This document shows positions 1 through 12,142 of a DNA stretch of 64,000 bases, piece after piece; positions within the stretch are counted from its first letter, which is position 1, and every line of letters starts with the position of its first letter. The notes under the pieces were generated by a model that saw only the letters and a program-made list of their open reading frames with translations, searched no databases and had not been told where the DNA came from. A program made the position numbers and the translations under genes. Source of the DNA: Poa pratensis (taxonomy: Eukaryota; Streptophyta; Magnoliopsida; Poales; Poaceae); NCBI GenBank assembly GCA_947311845.1, contig CAMZMU010000052.1:139639733-139703732 (forward strand), read 5' to 3'.

Positions 1-893
1 TTGTATTTTAGTTACTACTCTTTCTGTATCAAAACAAAAGACTTTCTAGATAGTTTCTGCATGTATTTATCTAGACATATTTTTAGTACAATATTCATAT
101 AAATCTTGTATTAAAACATGTCTAGATACATGTGTGTAGAAACTAGTTAGAAAGTCTTATATTTTGATTCGGAGGGAGTACTATATAGTGATCATACCTA
201 ACGTGCAAGGGGACTCAAGACATTTGTCCATGCAAGCAATCTATTGAGCTAGAATATCTAACTAAGCAAGGCGTCGGCTTTCAGGCCTGGTATTGCTCAG
301 TGAGCACTTTGAGGGAGGGACAGCACATACAGTTTGATGAGATGCGTGAGGTTCCGCAGCTCCTCCGGAATCGGACCAGCCGCATCCAGTGAGTTTATCT
401 TCCTGCTCCATCCAATCAGTTAACAAAAAAGAAATGCTCATCTACTCCCGATAAAACAGCCGAGCGATTCAGAAGACGAGAAAATGCAGAAGCCCAGCTT
501 ACAGTCTGGTGACATGGCAGAGAGTGCCGTTCTGGTCGGTGCAGTCGCACTTGATGGCCGGGTTGAAGTTGGGGTTGTCGTCCAGCGGCGTGTCGTCCGT
601 GGCGGCGCCACTGCAGGGGTTGCCGCTCACGTTCCACGAAGACGGCGCCACCAGCCCCAGCTTCCCCAAGATCGCGTTCACGGCCGCCGCTGCCACCACC
701 ACCCCCAGGAATTAAACCAGCCGTGAAACCCCAACATTTTACGGATAGGAGTAGTGAATGCATGTTGCATACCTTCGGTTGGGTCAGTCTGCGGTGGCTG
801 CAGCTGAGCCTGAGCTGACAGGAGGAGCATCAGCCAGAAGAGCACGGCGGAGCCATGGCGGAAGCACGAACTCCACCTTGGACCCGGACCCAT
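1..893 (-). CDS. LRR-malectin receptor-like kinase, copy A, first three exons (runs off left edge)
   Basis: This is the 5' end of a membrane receptor kinase gene of the LRR-VIII-2 type. Exon 1 (773-893) encodes a signal peptide: MGPGPRW, a hydrophobic run VLFWLMLLLSAQA, then a short linker. Exon 2 (503-689) encodes the N-terminal cap with the WNVSGNPCSG motif and a C-D-C cluster ending CHVTRL. Exon 3 (331-402, 72 bp) encodes the first leucine-rich repeat (AGPIPEELRNLTHLIKL). All junctions are GT-AG and the phases agree with copies B and C. No stop or frameshift is seen in the 380 coding bases present. The next exons would lie left of position 1. This could be the only working copy of the three, or it could break beyond the window. 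Exon 2 is three codons shorter than the 196-bp exon of copy C. Confidence 0.75.
18..178. mobile_element. Stowaway MITE (about 161 bp)
   Basis: This is a short palindromic element flanked by TA on both sides (16-17 and 179-180). The right end reads inward as CTCCCTCCGAATCAAAATAT. The left end is a degenerate copy starting CTCTTTCTGTATCAAAAC. Pairing continues inward through AAGACTTTCTA and AGTTTCT, so almost the whole element can fold back. No coding capacity. It lies in the third intron of receptor-kinase copy A. Confidence 0.8.
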
Positions 894-1250
894 CTCCGGA
901 TCTCCCTCCCCGGCCAGCGTCCCCTCTAACTGTAAGAGGCAATGAATCAGAACAATAAAGTGGGCATCGTATTACATTAGAGATATATGCTCAGAGTTAT
1001 GGGAACATGCACCCAAAGTTGGTACTATAGTATTGTAGACGAAAGGTGGCAATTGTTTTTACGAAAGTGGCGACCCCTACTCACTCCAGTACTGTAGTAC
1101 GTTAGACTAGTGGTACAATACTGATTATAGAACTAGTATTACACTAATTCAGCATTTCAGCTGCAGCACCTGCGACCAAAGAAGATCAGTTATAAGTATT
1201 TTTGTTACTAGCTGGTGTGGCTACGCGTGTGAAGTCTTCGTTGCAAAATA
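894..1250 (-). promoter_or_regulatory. Upstream region of copy A, cut short by a 16-kb insertion
   Basis: This is 357 bp between the copy A start codon and the left end of the nested transposon. A TATA-like box (CATATATC on the minus strand, at about 982-989) sits about 90 bp before the ATG, a normal plant spacing once a short 5' leader is allowed for. Copy C has a similar box at a similar distance. The rest of the ancestral upstream sequence probably resumes at 17401 on the far side of the insertion. Confidence 0.4.
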
Positions 1251-1289
1251 CTCCCTCCGTTCGGAATTACTCGTCGCGACGGTATTTTC

Positions 1290-1920
1290 GTGAAAATCCC
1301 CTTGATCTATCTCCGACCGAACCCGCAGTCCTCGCTCTCTCGCTCACCGTCTAGCTCTCTCTCTGCCCTCTCCGGCTGGCCGCCGTGCAGTGCTCTTCTC
1401 CGGCTCGCCGCCACGCTGCACACTTCTCCCTTCCCTCCACCTTCCCTCGCATCGCTGCGCGCTCTCCTTCCCTCGCATCGCTGCGAGCTCTCCTTTCCCA
1501 CCTTCGGTCGCCTTGCCGTGCTCCTCTTCTCCTTCCCACGGCGATTCTCCGGTCAAGATTGGACCTTTCAGTTCAATCCGGCGACGGGTCCGGTCGCTGC
1601 GAGGACGAGCACGCCGGATCCGGATCACTACCAACCCCAGATGGTTCCACGGAGACTGGACGCCGGCGAGCTGCTGTCGTCCAGCACGACGCGACGGTGG
1701 TGATGTCAGGAACGGACCTGCGGGCAGGAGGACGGCGGGGAGCTGCTGTCGTTCACCGCCGTCTAGCTCCTGGCACCGGTGGCCTCGAGATTCGAGGGCG
1801 ACCTCCTTCCCCGCGTCCTCCTCTATCGGGGCAGCCAGCGAGGCGCACCGGCTTTGTCGTCGTGGATGGCTGGTGAGACATGTACTCCTCCCTAGTGCAA
1901 ATGGTTCTCCAGCTTGATTG
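1290..1920 (+). other. GC-rich left arm of the TIR element
   Basis: This block is rich in CT tracts and CpG just inside the left inverted repeat, and is followed abruptly by AT-rich DNA at about 1918. Several overlapping open frames cross it (up to 175 codons), low in complexity and rich in Ser, Pro and Arg; no domain was recognised. It looks like a promoter and leader with a first exon: CT-rich leader, GC-rich body, then GTGAG at about 1873. That could be captured host sequence or the element's own promoter. Function unknown. Confidence 0.3.
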
Positions 1921-2449
1921 TCTTAGTTATTCTCGCTGTATGCATGGTTCTGATTGTACTCTAGCTTGATTGTTCTCAAGAATTGTTCTCAAGGATTATG
2001 GTTGTCAAGCATACAGGTTGATGTATGCTCGCTGTATGTATGTACTGTATCTCATAGGATTATGGCTGTCAAGCATTGATGTTTCAACTCAGATGCTTAA
2101 TTAACAGTTTCATAATTGTTTTTTCACAAACTGGAATGCATGAATAGATCTTGTTACGTTGCAAGTTGAACTACTTCAGTTTCAGGCAATATTCAGTTAG
2201 CTGCAAATTACTGCAATATTCAGGCAATTACTGCAATATTCAGTTAACAGTTTCACATGAGCCACATCATTTGTGTTCACAAGAATTTCCTAAATCATGA
2301 TACTCCACTCATATGCTCAACAATTATTCAGTAGGAATTTCCTAAATTACTCAACTTTCATTTATGTGAAAACACAAAACCTTGTACTCATTGGAGTATG
2401 TACTCCTTTCCTTTCCTATACAAGTACTCCTTTCATCTTGTGCTTCTAT

Positions 2450-3005
2450 TATCTTGTGCTTCTATCATGCTGCTCTTATTATGCTGCTTGGAAAGTGTTG
2501 GTGCCCGGAATGTGTTGCTACTCTTATCCTGCTGCTGCCTGAAATGAGCTGGTGCTTGGAGCTTGTTGGTACTGCTGCTACCTCGAGGTTGTTGTTGCTG
2601 CTACTGCTGCCTGAAGTGAGCTGGTGCTTGGATCTTGTTGGTACTGCAGCTGCCTCGAGGTTGTTGTTGTTGCTACTGCGTGGAGGATGTTGTTGTTGCT
2701 GCTGCTCGATGGCTGCTGCTGCTCTTTTCCTGCTGCTTGAAGGCAGATGATTCTCTTTTCCTGCTGCTTGGAGATTGTTGTTTCTGCTGCTGCTGGAAGA
2801 GAGCTGGTGCTTGGAGCTTGTTGGTAGTGCTGCTTCCTGGAGGATGTTGTTGTTTCTGCTGGTGCTTGGAGCTGGTGCTTGGAGCTTGTTGTTGTTGTTG
2901 TTTCTGCTGCTTCAAGGTTGCTCGTTTCTGCTGCATCAAGGTTGTTGCTGCTATTTTCCTGCTACTATTTTTCTGCTGCTGATTCTCTTTTTCTGCTGCT
3001 AAGGT
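2450..3005. repeat. Degenerate minisatellite of CTG-rich units (about 72 bp)
   Basis: Units built around AGCTGGTGCTTGGAGCTTGT alternate with GTTGTTGTTGCTGCTACTGC runs. Two adjacent units (about 2538-2609 and 2610-2680) are nearly identical and about 72 bp long; later units drift. All six frames translate to Leu/Cys or Gln repeats, so the long open frames here are products of composition, not a gene. Confidence 0.6.
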
Positions 3006-4056
3006 TGCTTATGCCTCTTCTATAAAGGCTAGGGTTTGTTCAACTAGCTCACGGTCGATAGGTAGAACGATAGGAAGCCGTCCTTCTGCCACCCGGCGCT
3101 CCTTGTTCATGTGAGGGATCTGGTAGCCTATCGCTCCTTTCTTTCTCATAACCTCTCGGATGCATGACTACACAGCGTCACAAAGCTTCTAGCTAGCTTA
3201 TCAACTGGGTAGTTTCGATATTCCTCCTCCACACCTTCTATCAGTTCCCTGATGCTTTGAGGTGCTCTGCTATCAGTGTGGGACTAGAGAGACCTGAATA
3301 TACAGAGATCAAGTATATTCAGTGTGCGACACTATTACTCCTGTGGCATATTTTCAAGTTCAAGGAAACTGAACCTCGTGTCTAGGAAGGTAGCATGATT
3401 AAAATTCAGTGTGATGTCCATTTTGTTTGCCACTTGCTCAAGTTAGTCTCGATCATTAAAATTCAGTGTAACATTTCGACAAGCGCTCAAGTTAAATATT
3501 CCTTGTACACAATCTTGACAAGTGCTCAAGTTTATGAATGGTCTACTATTTGAATCCTAACTGAATGTGTGGCTACCATCCTTTGATACCCATTTTCATT
3601 CTGACAGTGCAAATGGCCACTTGATGTCTGCAGTGAAATTTATTTCCAGTTCTTTCCAACTTGCTAGGTTAAAATAAATAAATATGTGAACTGCATGCTC
3701 AAGATAGTCAGTAACTGTTACAGGTTTCATCTTGTGTGCATGCTCATGATATTCAGTAATTTGCAAATATAATCATCAAAATTTCCGAGTATATGTCCAA
3801 TTTCAGTTTCAGCCTACTTAGTGCACCATGCCTGAAACATGTGACCTTCAGATCAGACCCCGTATGCTTGTTTGTAATCTTAGACAGTGCTATCTTTGTT
3901 ACTGAGATATGTAAATGATTCATTCATTTTAACATGCAAATGTGCCATTTAGCTGTCCACTTAACAACCACAAAAATTTCTGATTCTTGTACGAGCAGAG
4001 AGCAGCAACAGCAAACCTTCTTCAGAGAGGAACTCGAAGCCAGAGGAGCAGCAGCA
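3006..4056. other. AT-rich middle of the TIR element, no gene seen
   Basis: The phrase attcagtgtga with nearby sequence recurs several times at 3300-3500, and tgctcaagtt recurs to 3700, suggesting weak tandem repetition. No frame with recognisable protein content was found. The last 60 bases (AGCAG-rich) join seamlessly to 16687 once the copia element and one GTAGC copy are removed. Confidence 0.4.
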
Positions 4057-4629
4057 GTAGCTGCTGAAATATTGTCCATTAGGGTGGGCTTTAGCCCCAT
4101 CTAACAATTTCAGAAAAATCCCTAAACGCCCATGCTGCCATGGAGAGTGTGGTACGTGGGAGTTTAGTCCCACATGGCTAGTTTAGAGAGATGTACACCA
4201 GTTTATAAGGTGAGCTTTTCTCTACCATGTATGAGGTGTTGGCTGTGAAGAGAAAGGAGACGTTCCACATGCGCGCTCCTCCTTATCTTTTTATCGGCAA
4301 CGGTAATGGCGTTAATGGAAAATGAATGTGAGCTGAAACGTTTGTCTTAAATGCTCTTAAGTACGTCCGTTTCCAGTCTATTAATTCTCCCTTAAATGCG
4401 CGCGTTAACTACTTGCGTTTCCGTTGGCCTTCCGCATGCGTGTGTTCCTATATGAGAGAGGTCGCTCCTCTCCAGCAGACACATGAGAAAGATCTCATTT
4501 GCTCGCGCCGCCACCATAATTCCTACCTACTGTTGCTGCCATCGCTAATCCCATCCCGTCCACCGCGTACACGGCCGACGGGAGAGCAGGGCTCCGAAAC
4601 CCCGCCTCTCACTACAATAGGACAGAGCT

Positions 4630-4915
4630 TTGGTAACACACGCATGTGTTACCACAGGTCAAAAAACGTGTTACTAGGTCATGTAGTAACACAATCTGCA
4701 AATTGTTACATTAGGCCGTGTTACTACGACATATGCCCTGTAACACATATTTATTGTTACGATATGTTAAAAATGGTGTTACAGTTTTGTTCTTGTAACA
4801 TGCATAATATGTGTTACTCGATGAGCTAGTAACATGTTTTTATAACTATAGTAACACGGACAGTAACATAATTTTAGGTGTATAACAATATTTTGTAACA
4901 CAATTTAATAGCTTT
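4630..4915. repeat. CACTA left sub-terminal repeat array
   Basis: A short motif, TGTTAC or its complement GTAACA, recurs about every 15-25 bp (for example near 4631, 4647, 4669, 4689, 4705 and 4720) in both orientations. In CACTA elements such arrays are the transposase binding sites. The matching right-hand array is at about 10515-10735. Confidence 0.7.
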
Positions 4916-5437
4916 GGTAACAAATATTTATCCAATTATTGAATAAATATTCAGATAATATTTTGACATGGATAACACATGTGCTGACATGGCAATCTAT
5001 GTGGCGACTCACTGAATTTTTCCATAAATATTGTTGATGTGGCAATGACATGGCATAGACACGTAGACTAGAGAAGGAAAGATGACGTGGATGCCTACAT
5101 TTGGCCCAGCCTGGACTACGTGGAATTTGGTTGGACATGGCAGATTTTTTTTCTTTTCATGTTTCTAGAATTAATGGCTCATTTAAATCTCCATTGCAAT
5201 GTTAGTACACCTGTTACAATAACAATTCATATAAAATTTTAGATATAATTTTTTCTATTGAATTTGAATACCACGGTACAAATTCAGCGCTTATGAAGAT
5301 AACTAATTACAATTCAGTCACAAAATACATAAGACAACATAACTTAAAATAACAATTAATGGGACAGAAACAACTAGTCTCGCTTGCAACCAAAATCACA
5401 TGGACACGTCACGGCAAGAACAAAGAGAACTTGATAA

Positions 5438-6486
5438 CTAGTCCAGAATCGTAATGTGTTGAGCCCCAAAAAGACTTGATTCCTGTGCCAATCTCTGCAA
5501 GCGAGACACCACCGAAGCACCTACAAAAGTGAGAGTAAATGTTATGTTACATAATTGCTTATGGATATATATGAAAATGCCAATAAGAGTGACATGTTGT
5601 CATGCTTAGGAACCGATCTAGATCTAAAGATAAAATAATCATTTCTATAAAGTTCACTTGCACTATATTCGCACTGTACACGTCACTGAAACAACAAAGA
5701 TAAATTAGTGCTATTTCGCCAAATTACTACAATGGTGCATCACATTTATAGCTTAATATTTCTTGTGCCTACACTATACATGATCATCTCAAGTCCGTAA
5801 AACTGAATGTATGGGCGTCTGGGATGTTTGACTAGCAACGCATATAACAATTACTTAAAATTCAGTTAAGATCTTACTTTACTAGAAATGAAACAATACT
5901 ACAATAGCATATGCTAAAAGCTTGAAGTAAGACAAGTGGGCTACAGATTGGGTGGCACATATAGGCATCACTTAATTAAGAAACATACAGGCTTAGGCAT
6001 TAACTGAACATGTTGGTTCTAAACTGCATATCAAGAGATATTAATGGAAAAGATGGATAGATATCTCACGGTTCTCACCTGATTGACGCGCATTGTTCTT
6101 CCTGTCCATCAACACTACATATTCAATTATTGTAGAAATGCATGAGACCACAAGGAAGCAAATGAGCATAAAATTGAGCATCCAATACATGAAACCACCA
6201 GAGGAAATGAATATAACCTTCTGCACAAGCTGACCATGAAATAGAAAGAAGAATATACGTAAGATAGAGAGAAGCGTATTCATGTGCATATGTGAAACCG
6301 AATCTTGCACAAAAGAGTTACATGTGCGCAAGAAACATACATACCTCTATAAAAACTATCATATCCCTCTTGATGTAACTATCATGGGCAACTACTAACA
6401 CCTTGCTTATCCATAGAAGAGCACGGCCAGCATCTTTCTCAACAACCACATCGGAGACCTCTAGATTAGGAGGTGGTGGAATAGGG
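5438..6486 (-). CDS. Three spliceable host-like exons carried by the CACTA element (unknown membrane protein, 3' part)
   Basis: Three blocks on the minus strand join in one frame by GT-AG introns and end in a TAG stop: 6345-6486, 6079-6229 and 5438-5520. The peptide is about 125 residues. It begins PPPPNLEVSDVVVEKD, continues GRALLWISKVLVVAHD, contains one strongly hydrophobic stretch (FMYWMLNFMLICFLVVSCIS) that looks like a membrane span, and ends GAQHITILD. The next block (5520) completes the codon left open at 6079, which chance would rarely produce. The 5' part of the gene was not resolved; the GC-rich block at 7500-8030 could hold its first exon. The protein was not recognised. It is most likely a host gene fragment captured by the transposon, or less likely the element's own accessory gene. 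Confidence 0.5.
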
Positions 6487-8040
6487 CTGCAAACAACATT
6501 AGTTGTTATTGCGACATGACATTGCATAATGAACTAGAGAACAATGCAATAATTCAGTGAGATGGACTAAGTAAATCAATATAATTTGTCTTGTGAAAGA
6601 AACTCACACGATGACCAATTGCAACAAGCTCCTGATGTGTGTTATGGATCAGAGTCCATATTGAAAGCAAATATGGAGCACTTAATACAAATAATTACAC
6701 AAACACGGCAGAAAAATGACATGCTAGCAAACGAAATATCAAAGTGCTATGACAACTCAACTGTAAAATATAGCAACTTTAGTATTTATTCTTTGTAGAG
6801 AAGGGCACATGTAAGTCCATGATAGCTAATGTAGTAGACAAGGGTAAATGAGCAAATCCTCTACATACTGGATGGGTAAACTAAACCTTGAGCACTATCT
6901 TACATCTCATAACGACCATGTCCAAACTAGAGCCAAATTCCAGACTCTTAGCAAACCAACTGAACAAATTTAGTTTGAACAATCCACCAAACAATTCAAC
7001 AGTAAAATAATTATAATCTCCAATCGAGATCCAGAGTAATAAGTAGTCAAGGAACCAATTTACAACAAGCCATCACATGAATCACCTGGACAGAAAGAAG
7101 GGGAGTCGCTGAAGGTGGCCCCTGCTTGGGGTCCTCCTTCTAGTTCATGGAGGTTCCACCGTCCAAGTGGTTGCTGCTGCCACAGCTGCTACAAAAGGCT
7201 GTATAAAAAGCTTCAGCACTACAGCGTATGAGTACATGACGATTCCAATCTAGCTAAATGACCACATAGACTTATATTGCATAACGGTATAGCACTACAC
7301 AACAAATCAGCACGGTAAGAGGCTAACAAAACTTTTGAAACTGACCTAATAAAGGGGAACATTTCCTTTGCATACTGACTTAAAAGTGGCTTTTGATCAA
7401 CACTCAACATCAATTACACAAACAACAGGAGCATTGTTTTCTAAATTTCTAAATCTCGAATGGAACATTTCCTTGCATATTTAAAATTGGATAATTAGAT
7501 TTGACCTGCGCTGAGGATTTGGGAAAGAGCACCGCTTGTACGAGGATCTAACGGCTGCTCGTCTGAGCGAGCTCGTTGTAGATCACCGGCCAGATACCTC
7601 TTGCTCCGGGAAGTCGGTGACACAGACCGGCCGCCGGGAAAGACCCGGTGCCGTCGGCGGCGGACATGGGCTCCACCTCCCAGGATGTCATAGGTGGGAG
7701 CTCGAGTGCTCGGGCCGGCGCTGCCACGCCATCCAGGGCGGGTTAGGAGCGAGTTAACGCGATGGGGGCTGCTGCGGGAGGGAGCTAACGGCGGCGGCTG
7801 ATAAATCACGTCGGTTACGAGGGAGAGAGGATTAGGGTGGCGGCTGGGATCTAGGAGTGGAGAGGAGATCCGCTGAAGAGAGATCGCGCGGAGGTAGGCG
7901 ACGGTATGTGAGAGCTCAAGAGAAGATAGCGGCGGCGGAGGTACTAGGTGAGGGCGCCGGCGTAGGGTGCGGCGGCGGTTGAGGAAGAAGGGGATGCAGG
8001 AGAAGTAGGGTTGATTTTGGGACGGTGGTGGTCTACACCA
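6487..8040 (-). other. Possible upstream part of the captured CACTA transcript unit
   Basis: The stretch 7500-8030 is GC-rich among AT-rich surroundings and reads on the minus strand like a leader and first exon, ending at GCGCAG|GTCAAATC near 7507. A further GC-rich patch at about 7095-7190 ends before GTGATTC and may be another exon. Frames were not joined with confidence to the exons at 6345-6486. Nothing was recognised. Confidence 0.25.
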
Positions 8041-10514
8041 GATAATTTATCGGGCTTTAGAATGCGCTGCGGGCCGGAAATTTTCTAATTGACGCACGGG
8101 AAGAGAAGGGAAGAGCGGCGGGATATCTAAAAAAAACTTGCTACAAATACAACGCGTGATCAGTGTAAACACGTTTGTTTCGCAAAAAAAAGTGTAAACA
8201 CGTTTCGAAAATAGTTTAAATTTAACATGTACATGTACTTTTACAAAATTCATTCAGAATATATATAAGTTTCTTATCTCCTTGACCTCGTTCATTAATT
8301 TTTCATATTTCAAAGAAAACACCTATAGGTGATCTTAAAGGAGCAAGTTCACCAGCAAGGAAGTTTGCCGAGGTTAACATGATTACTTGGTTTATGCCGA
8401 CAAGGACTTCATCAAAAACTGTGTATAACAAATATTTTACAAAAAGATGACTATATTAGCATTGATTGTGAAAACCACATGAATGTGGGAAGACGAGTGT
8501 GCGCTCGTCTTCCGATTAATGCCGTGATGACGAGCGATGCATCGATGCACAAAATCCGAGACCCCCAAATATATCCACATGAATAGAAAGTGACTAAAAA
8601 CTGTAACCTTCTAAAGAAATAAACAAGGGATGAGATTTTTAGCTATAAGCAAACATCATAAGCTTTTGAGTTGTTCATGACCGTGAACACGGCTATCGAG
8701 TAGGTTTTACACTCTACAAATGTTGTATTGGTGAGCACATTGAGGAGTTAACCTCGAGTTTATACGATGTTACTACAATGCTAACAGTTTCTAGTGGCGA
8801 CTAAGAGTAGGACTAGCACGAAGGATAATAACTTTCCCACACACCGAGCAGTAGCGTAACAAGTTATAATCGCTAAACCATCAATTTAACTTAATAAGGA
8901 GAATTTACCATGAATTGGAGAATCTCTCAAAATACAAAGGGTCTGGGATGAATGAAGACCAAGTATAACCGAAAACCGCTATTTATACTTGACCACTCCG
9001 CTCTTGTCTAGTGCGGTTCATAAAGTTCACATGGCAAGATAACAATCACCAAACCGGAAGTTCATAGCTAACGAAAAACTTTAAACACAAAAGTTTTAGA
9101 GAATGATCGGATCTACAAACTCACCAAACTAAATTGTATTTTAAGCCACAAACGGCAGAGAAATGTGAGTATTACTATTTCAAATCTGAAATCTTGTGAA
9201 GCAAAATAATATGGCTACGTTAGATGAAAAGAGGTGACCTTTGTCGAGATTGAAAGGTATTGGTGAGATCTACAACTTTTGTTAAAATATTGAAAGCAAA
9301 CAACGAAATATTTAACTATGAGGAGTAAATGATTGAAAAGAGAAGGTGAAAGTACGGTTTCGACTTTGGAACAACTTGGGGTTCAGTGCTGGGTTTATAT
9401 AAAGGTTTGGATCGGTGAAATATAATCTCGAAAGTCAATACAGAGTCATGTAGTTCAAGATATTTAAGTTTGAATAGAGGAAACTTTAGGCATTTTGTAG
9501 GTCGAGCTACTTATAGCCATTTTTTTGAAAATTTTGAAAGTGGCACTTTCAAGTTTCAAAACATTTCGAAAATATTCCTAAATGTGGATAATGATGTTTT
9601 CCACCAGTGTGCAAATATAAATGTGAAATATTATTTATTTTGTATTGTGTGAAAATGACAATTTAAACATCTGATGTGGTGAACAATGCAGATTTCGAGT
9701 GTTTCAGATCTGTCCAAAATTTGTCTTTTTCATGTTGACCGGAATATAAAATAGTTCGAGTTGAAATTTTTCAGCACCTTATGATACATCATTTTCCACC
9801 TATATGATTTTTCTCGAAATTTTTGGAAACAATAAAATATTAATTATAAAAATCTGCAGGTTTCCTCGAAAGTCCAAACGATCGACTCGTTCGTTGTATT
9901 TAACAATCGATCGGTTGGGCTGAGGCTGAGGCTGGCCTGATGGGCCGGCCCTACTTGCTTGAGGACAAGAAGAGAAAAAAAAAACAGAGAAGAAGAATAC
10001 TCCAGGGAATTCGGCCCGATAAGATAAAAGAAAAGGAGAAAAAGGAAAAATAGATGGGCCGCTGGGATTAGGCCTAGTTCTGTCAGAAAATGAAAAAGAC
10101 GAATTTTCTTTGCTGGAACTATAGATGTTTTTTATGATGGGATTTTCTTCACAGAAATATAAAATGAATATTTTTAAATAAAGTGCTATCTTGTGCATAT
10201 GTGTCCTTTATTAAATGCATTTTAACTTGAAATGCCACAAAAATCTAAAAAAGCTTAATGTGTACATCTCCACGAGTCATTTTTCGTGGCATAAAAAAGA
10301 CAAAATTTTGTCACAAGACAATTTTTTTTGTCATTTTTACATACGACAAAAAAAATAGTTTTTCAGCGAAACGTTGTGTGTGTACATAGAATGTGGAGAT
10401 CTATGAGCAAACTTTTTTTATTTTGATTTGACATTATGAAATTTGTTTGATTGTTAGATGAAACCAAAGATAATTTATTATACTAATTATTCCTTTTATT
10501 TCCTAGAGTCATAT
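8041..10514. other. Non-coding interior of the CACTA element
   Basis: The DNA is AT-rich with no supported gene. Part of 9470-9740 (runs such as TTTGAAAATTTTGAAAGTG and ACCAGTGTGCAAATATAAA) resembles repeats at 18880-19130 and 44390-44500, so a fragment of a dispersed repeat family is present. A GC-richer patch with CTGAGGCTGAGGCTGGCC lies near 9920. No function is claimed. Confidence 0.35.
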
Positions 10515-10735
10515 AGCTTGTAACACATGCACCAACACATAATTCTGTGTTACTATATCTCGTAAACTGTAACACATGTGGTGCACATAAACTTATATGT
10601 TACAAAGGTTATGTCCAAGTAACACATTTTCTGATCTTATCAACTATGTGTTACTTCCTGTTTTGTAACACGCGTGATGTGTTACTGCAATTTTACTCTA
10701 TAACACATTTAGCCATGTGTTACTTGATTGTGTTA
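10515..10735. repeat. CACTA right sub-terminal repeat array
   Basis: Repeats of TGTTAC / GTAACAC occur about every 20 bp, mirroring the left array, and run into the terminal inverted repeat at 10729-10759. Confidence 0.7.
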
Positions 10736-11204
10736 CCAAAGCTCTGTCCTGTTGTAGTGTCTCCAAATCCTGTACGGGAGAGGGGCGATTAGGTTTTTGG
10801 GGAGCGTCTCTTACGCGACTGCTCGCTCCCGTTCGACTACTTCCTCTACGCCTGCTTCAACTACGTCCGCGTCGCCTTCATCATCTTGGCCACCGACGCC
10901 GACAAGGAGCAAGCTGCTGCTGACAAGAGGATCGCCGACGACGCCACTGCTTCCGCTGCTGCGGCCAACTGGCATACTAGAGGGTATAACATGTTTATCC
11001 CTCTCCTGATTATTTTCATGTTTGCAGTACTAGTCATATGTGTAGATGTTTCTACTATTTGTCTATACGTAGTTTTATCATCTTTCAGTATGTCATTAGC
11101 ACTGTTTATGCCATGTTCATGATTTATTATTGGATTAATTTAATCGAACAATTGCCTATATTCTCAACAATCCAAAAACCTAATATGTGTAGGCAATTTT
11201 CGGT

Positions 11205-12026
11205 CAATGGTTTTGCTGCTGCACTGAAACCAGCCCGTTTACGGGGACATATTTTAAGCGTTGGCAAACCAAAACCACCTTATGGCTCACTGCAATGAAC
11301 GTGTTCTGGGTCGCCGGTGTTACTCCCACTGGAACGATTGCTCCTGAACAGGAGAAGGCGTTCAGGGATGCCACCGTCGTCTTTGTTGGAGCCGTTCTGA
11401 GCGTGATCGGAGATAAGTTGGTTGATGCATATTTACATGTGCGGGTTGCCAAGGACTTGTGGGAGGCGCTCGAATCTAAATTCGGCGCAACTGATGCTGG
11501 AAGCGAGATGTACACTATAGAGCAGTTCCATGATTACAAGATGGTTGAAAACCGTTCTGTATTGGAACAAGCTCATGAGATACAGTGCATCGCTAAGGAG
11601 CTTGAGCTTCTCAAGTGTGTGCTACCGGGCAAGTTTGTCGCGGGATGCATAATCGCTAAGCTGCCTAATTCCTGGAGGAACTTTGCTACTACTCTGAAAC
11701 ATCAGAGGCGTGAATTCTCAGTGGAGGATGTCATCGGCCATCTGAGTGTGGAGCAGAACTCGAGAGCAAAGGACTCAAACGGAAAAGGGAACGAGGGATC
11801 TTCTGTCGCCAATTTTGTACAGAAGAACTCCAACTACCACAAGCCCAAGGGAAGACCTAGTGTCCAACAGAATACCGACTTCAAGAAGAAGGGTAAGAAG
11901 CCCTTCAACAAGGATAAGAAGAAGGGAGCCTGCTTCACATGTGGTTCAGAGGAACATTGGGCTCCCAAGTGCCCAAAGAAGTTCAAGAAACCAGGACAGG
12001 ACTCCAAGTCTGTCAACATGTTGTGA
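11205..12026 (+). pseudogene. copia gag (nucleocapsid/capsid), frameshifted near its start
   Basis: The capsid part belongs to the UBN2/Retrotran_gag type of copia elements. The open frame 11295-12026 starts MNVFWVAGVTPTGTI, and ends with a CCHC zinc knuckle (CFTCGSEEHWAPKC) followed by a Lys-rich tail and VNML-stop. Upstream, at 11225-11295, another frame encodes the usual gag start (KRWQTKTTLWLTA), so one frameshift separates the true N-terminus from the main frame. The product would form the particle and bind element RNA. Confidence 0.8.
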
Positions 12027-12142
12027 GCAACAATGAGAATGGTGCATCGGGTACGGTAATTTGTTTACTGTATTTTCAGTTTTCAGTCTAACGATTGGTG
12101 GATTGACACGGTGCAAATATTCATGTATGTGCTGACATCTCA

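Larger units (their letters stand above)
4610..10759. mobile_element. CACTA DNA transposon (6.15 kb) inside the copia 5' LTR
   Basis: The ends read CACTACAATAGGACAGAGCT (left) and, on the opposite strand, CACTACAACAGGACAGAGCT (right). The inverted repeat extends to about 31 bp with one mismatch. The target duplication is TCT (4607-4609 and 10760-10762). The intact target GCCTCTCCAAATCC is still visible in the 3' LTR at about 16263-16276, which proves the insertion and its exact borders. Sub-terminal arrays of GTAACAC-type motifs are present at both ends, as expected for this superfamily. No TNP2-type transposase was recognised, so it is probably non-autonomous. It carries host-like exons on the minus strand at 5438-6486. 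Confidence 0.93.
4062..11169 (+). repeat. 5' LTR of the copia element, split by a CACTA insertion
   Basis: The LTR runs 4062-4609, is interrupted by the CACTA element, and resumes at about 10760 to 11169, giving about 955 bp of true LTR. Relative to the 3' LTR it lacks about 90 bp of GC-rich sequence (the counterpart of 15865-15970), which accounts for the length difference. Either the 5' LTR lost it or the 3' LTR gained it. Confidence 0.9.

Noticed and set aside
1290..1917. Overlapping open frames up to 175 codons in the GC-rich arm
   Set aside because: Several frames on both strands are open at once, which is a GC-content effect; none shows a recognisable domain. Kept only as a compositional feature.
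2382..3002. Long Cys/Leu- and Gln-rich open frames on both strands
   Set aside because: They come from the CTG/CTT minisatellite; all frames are low-complexity repeats with no start context or domain.
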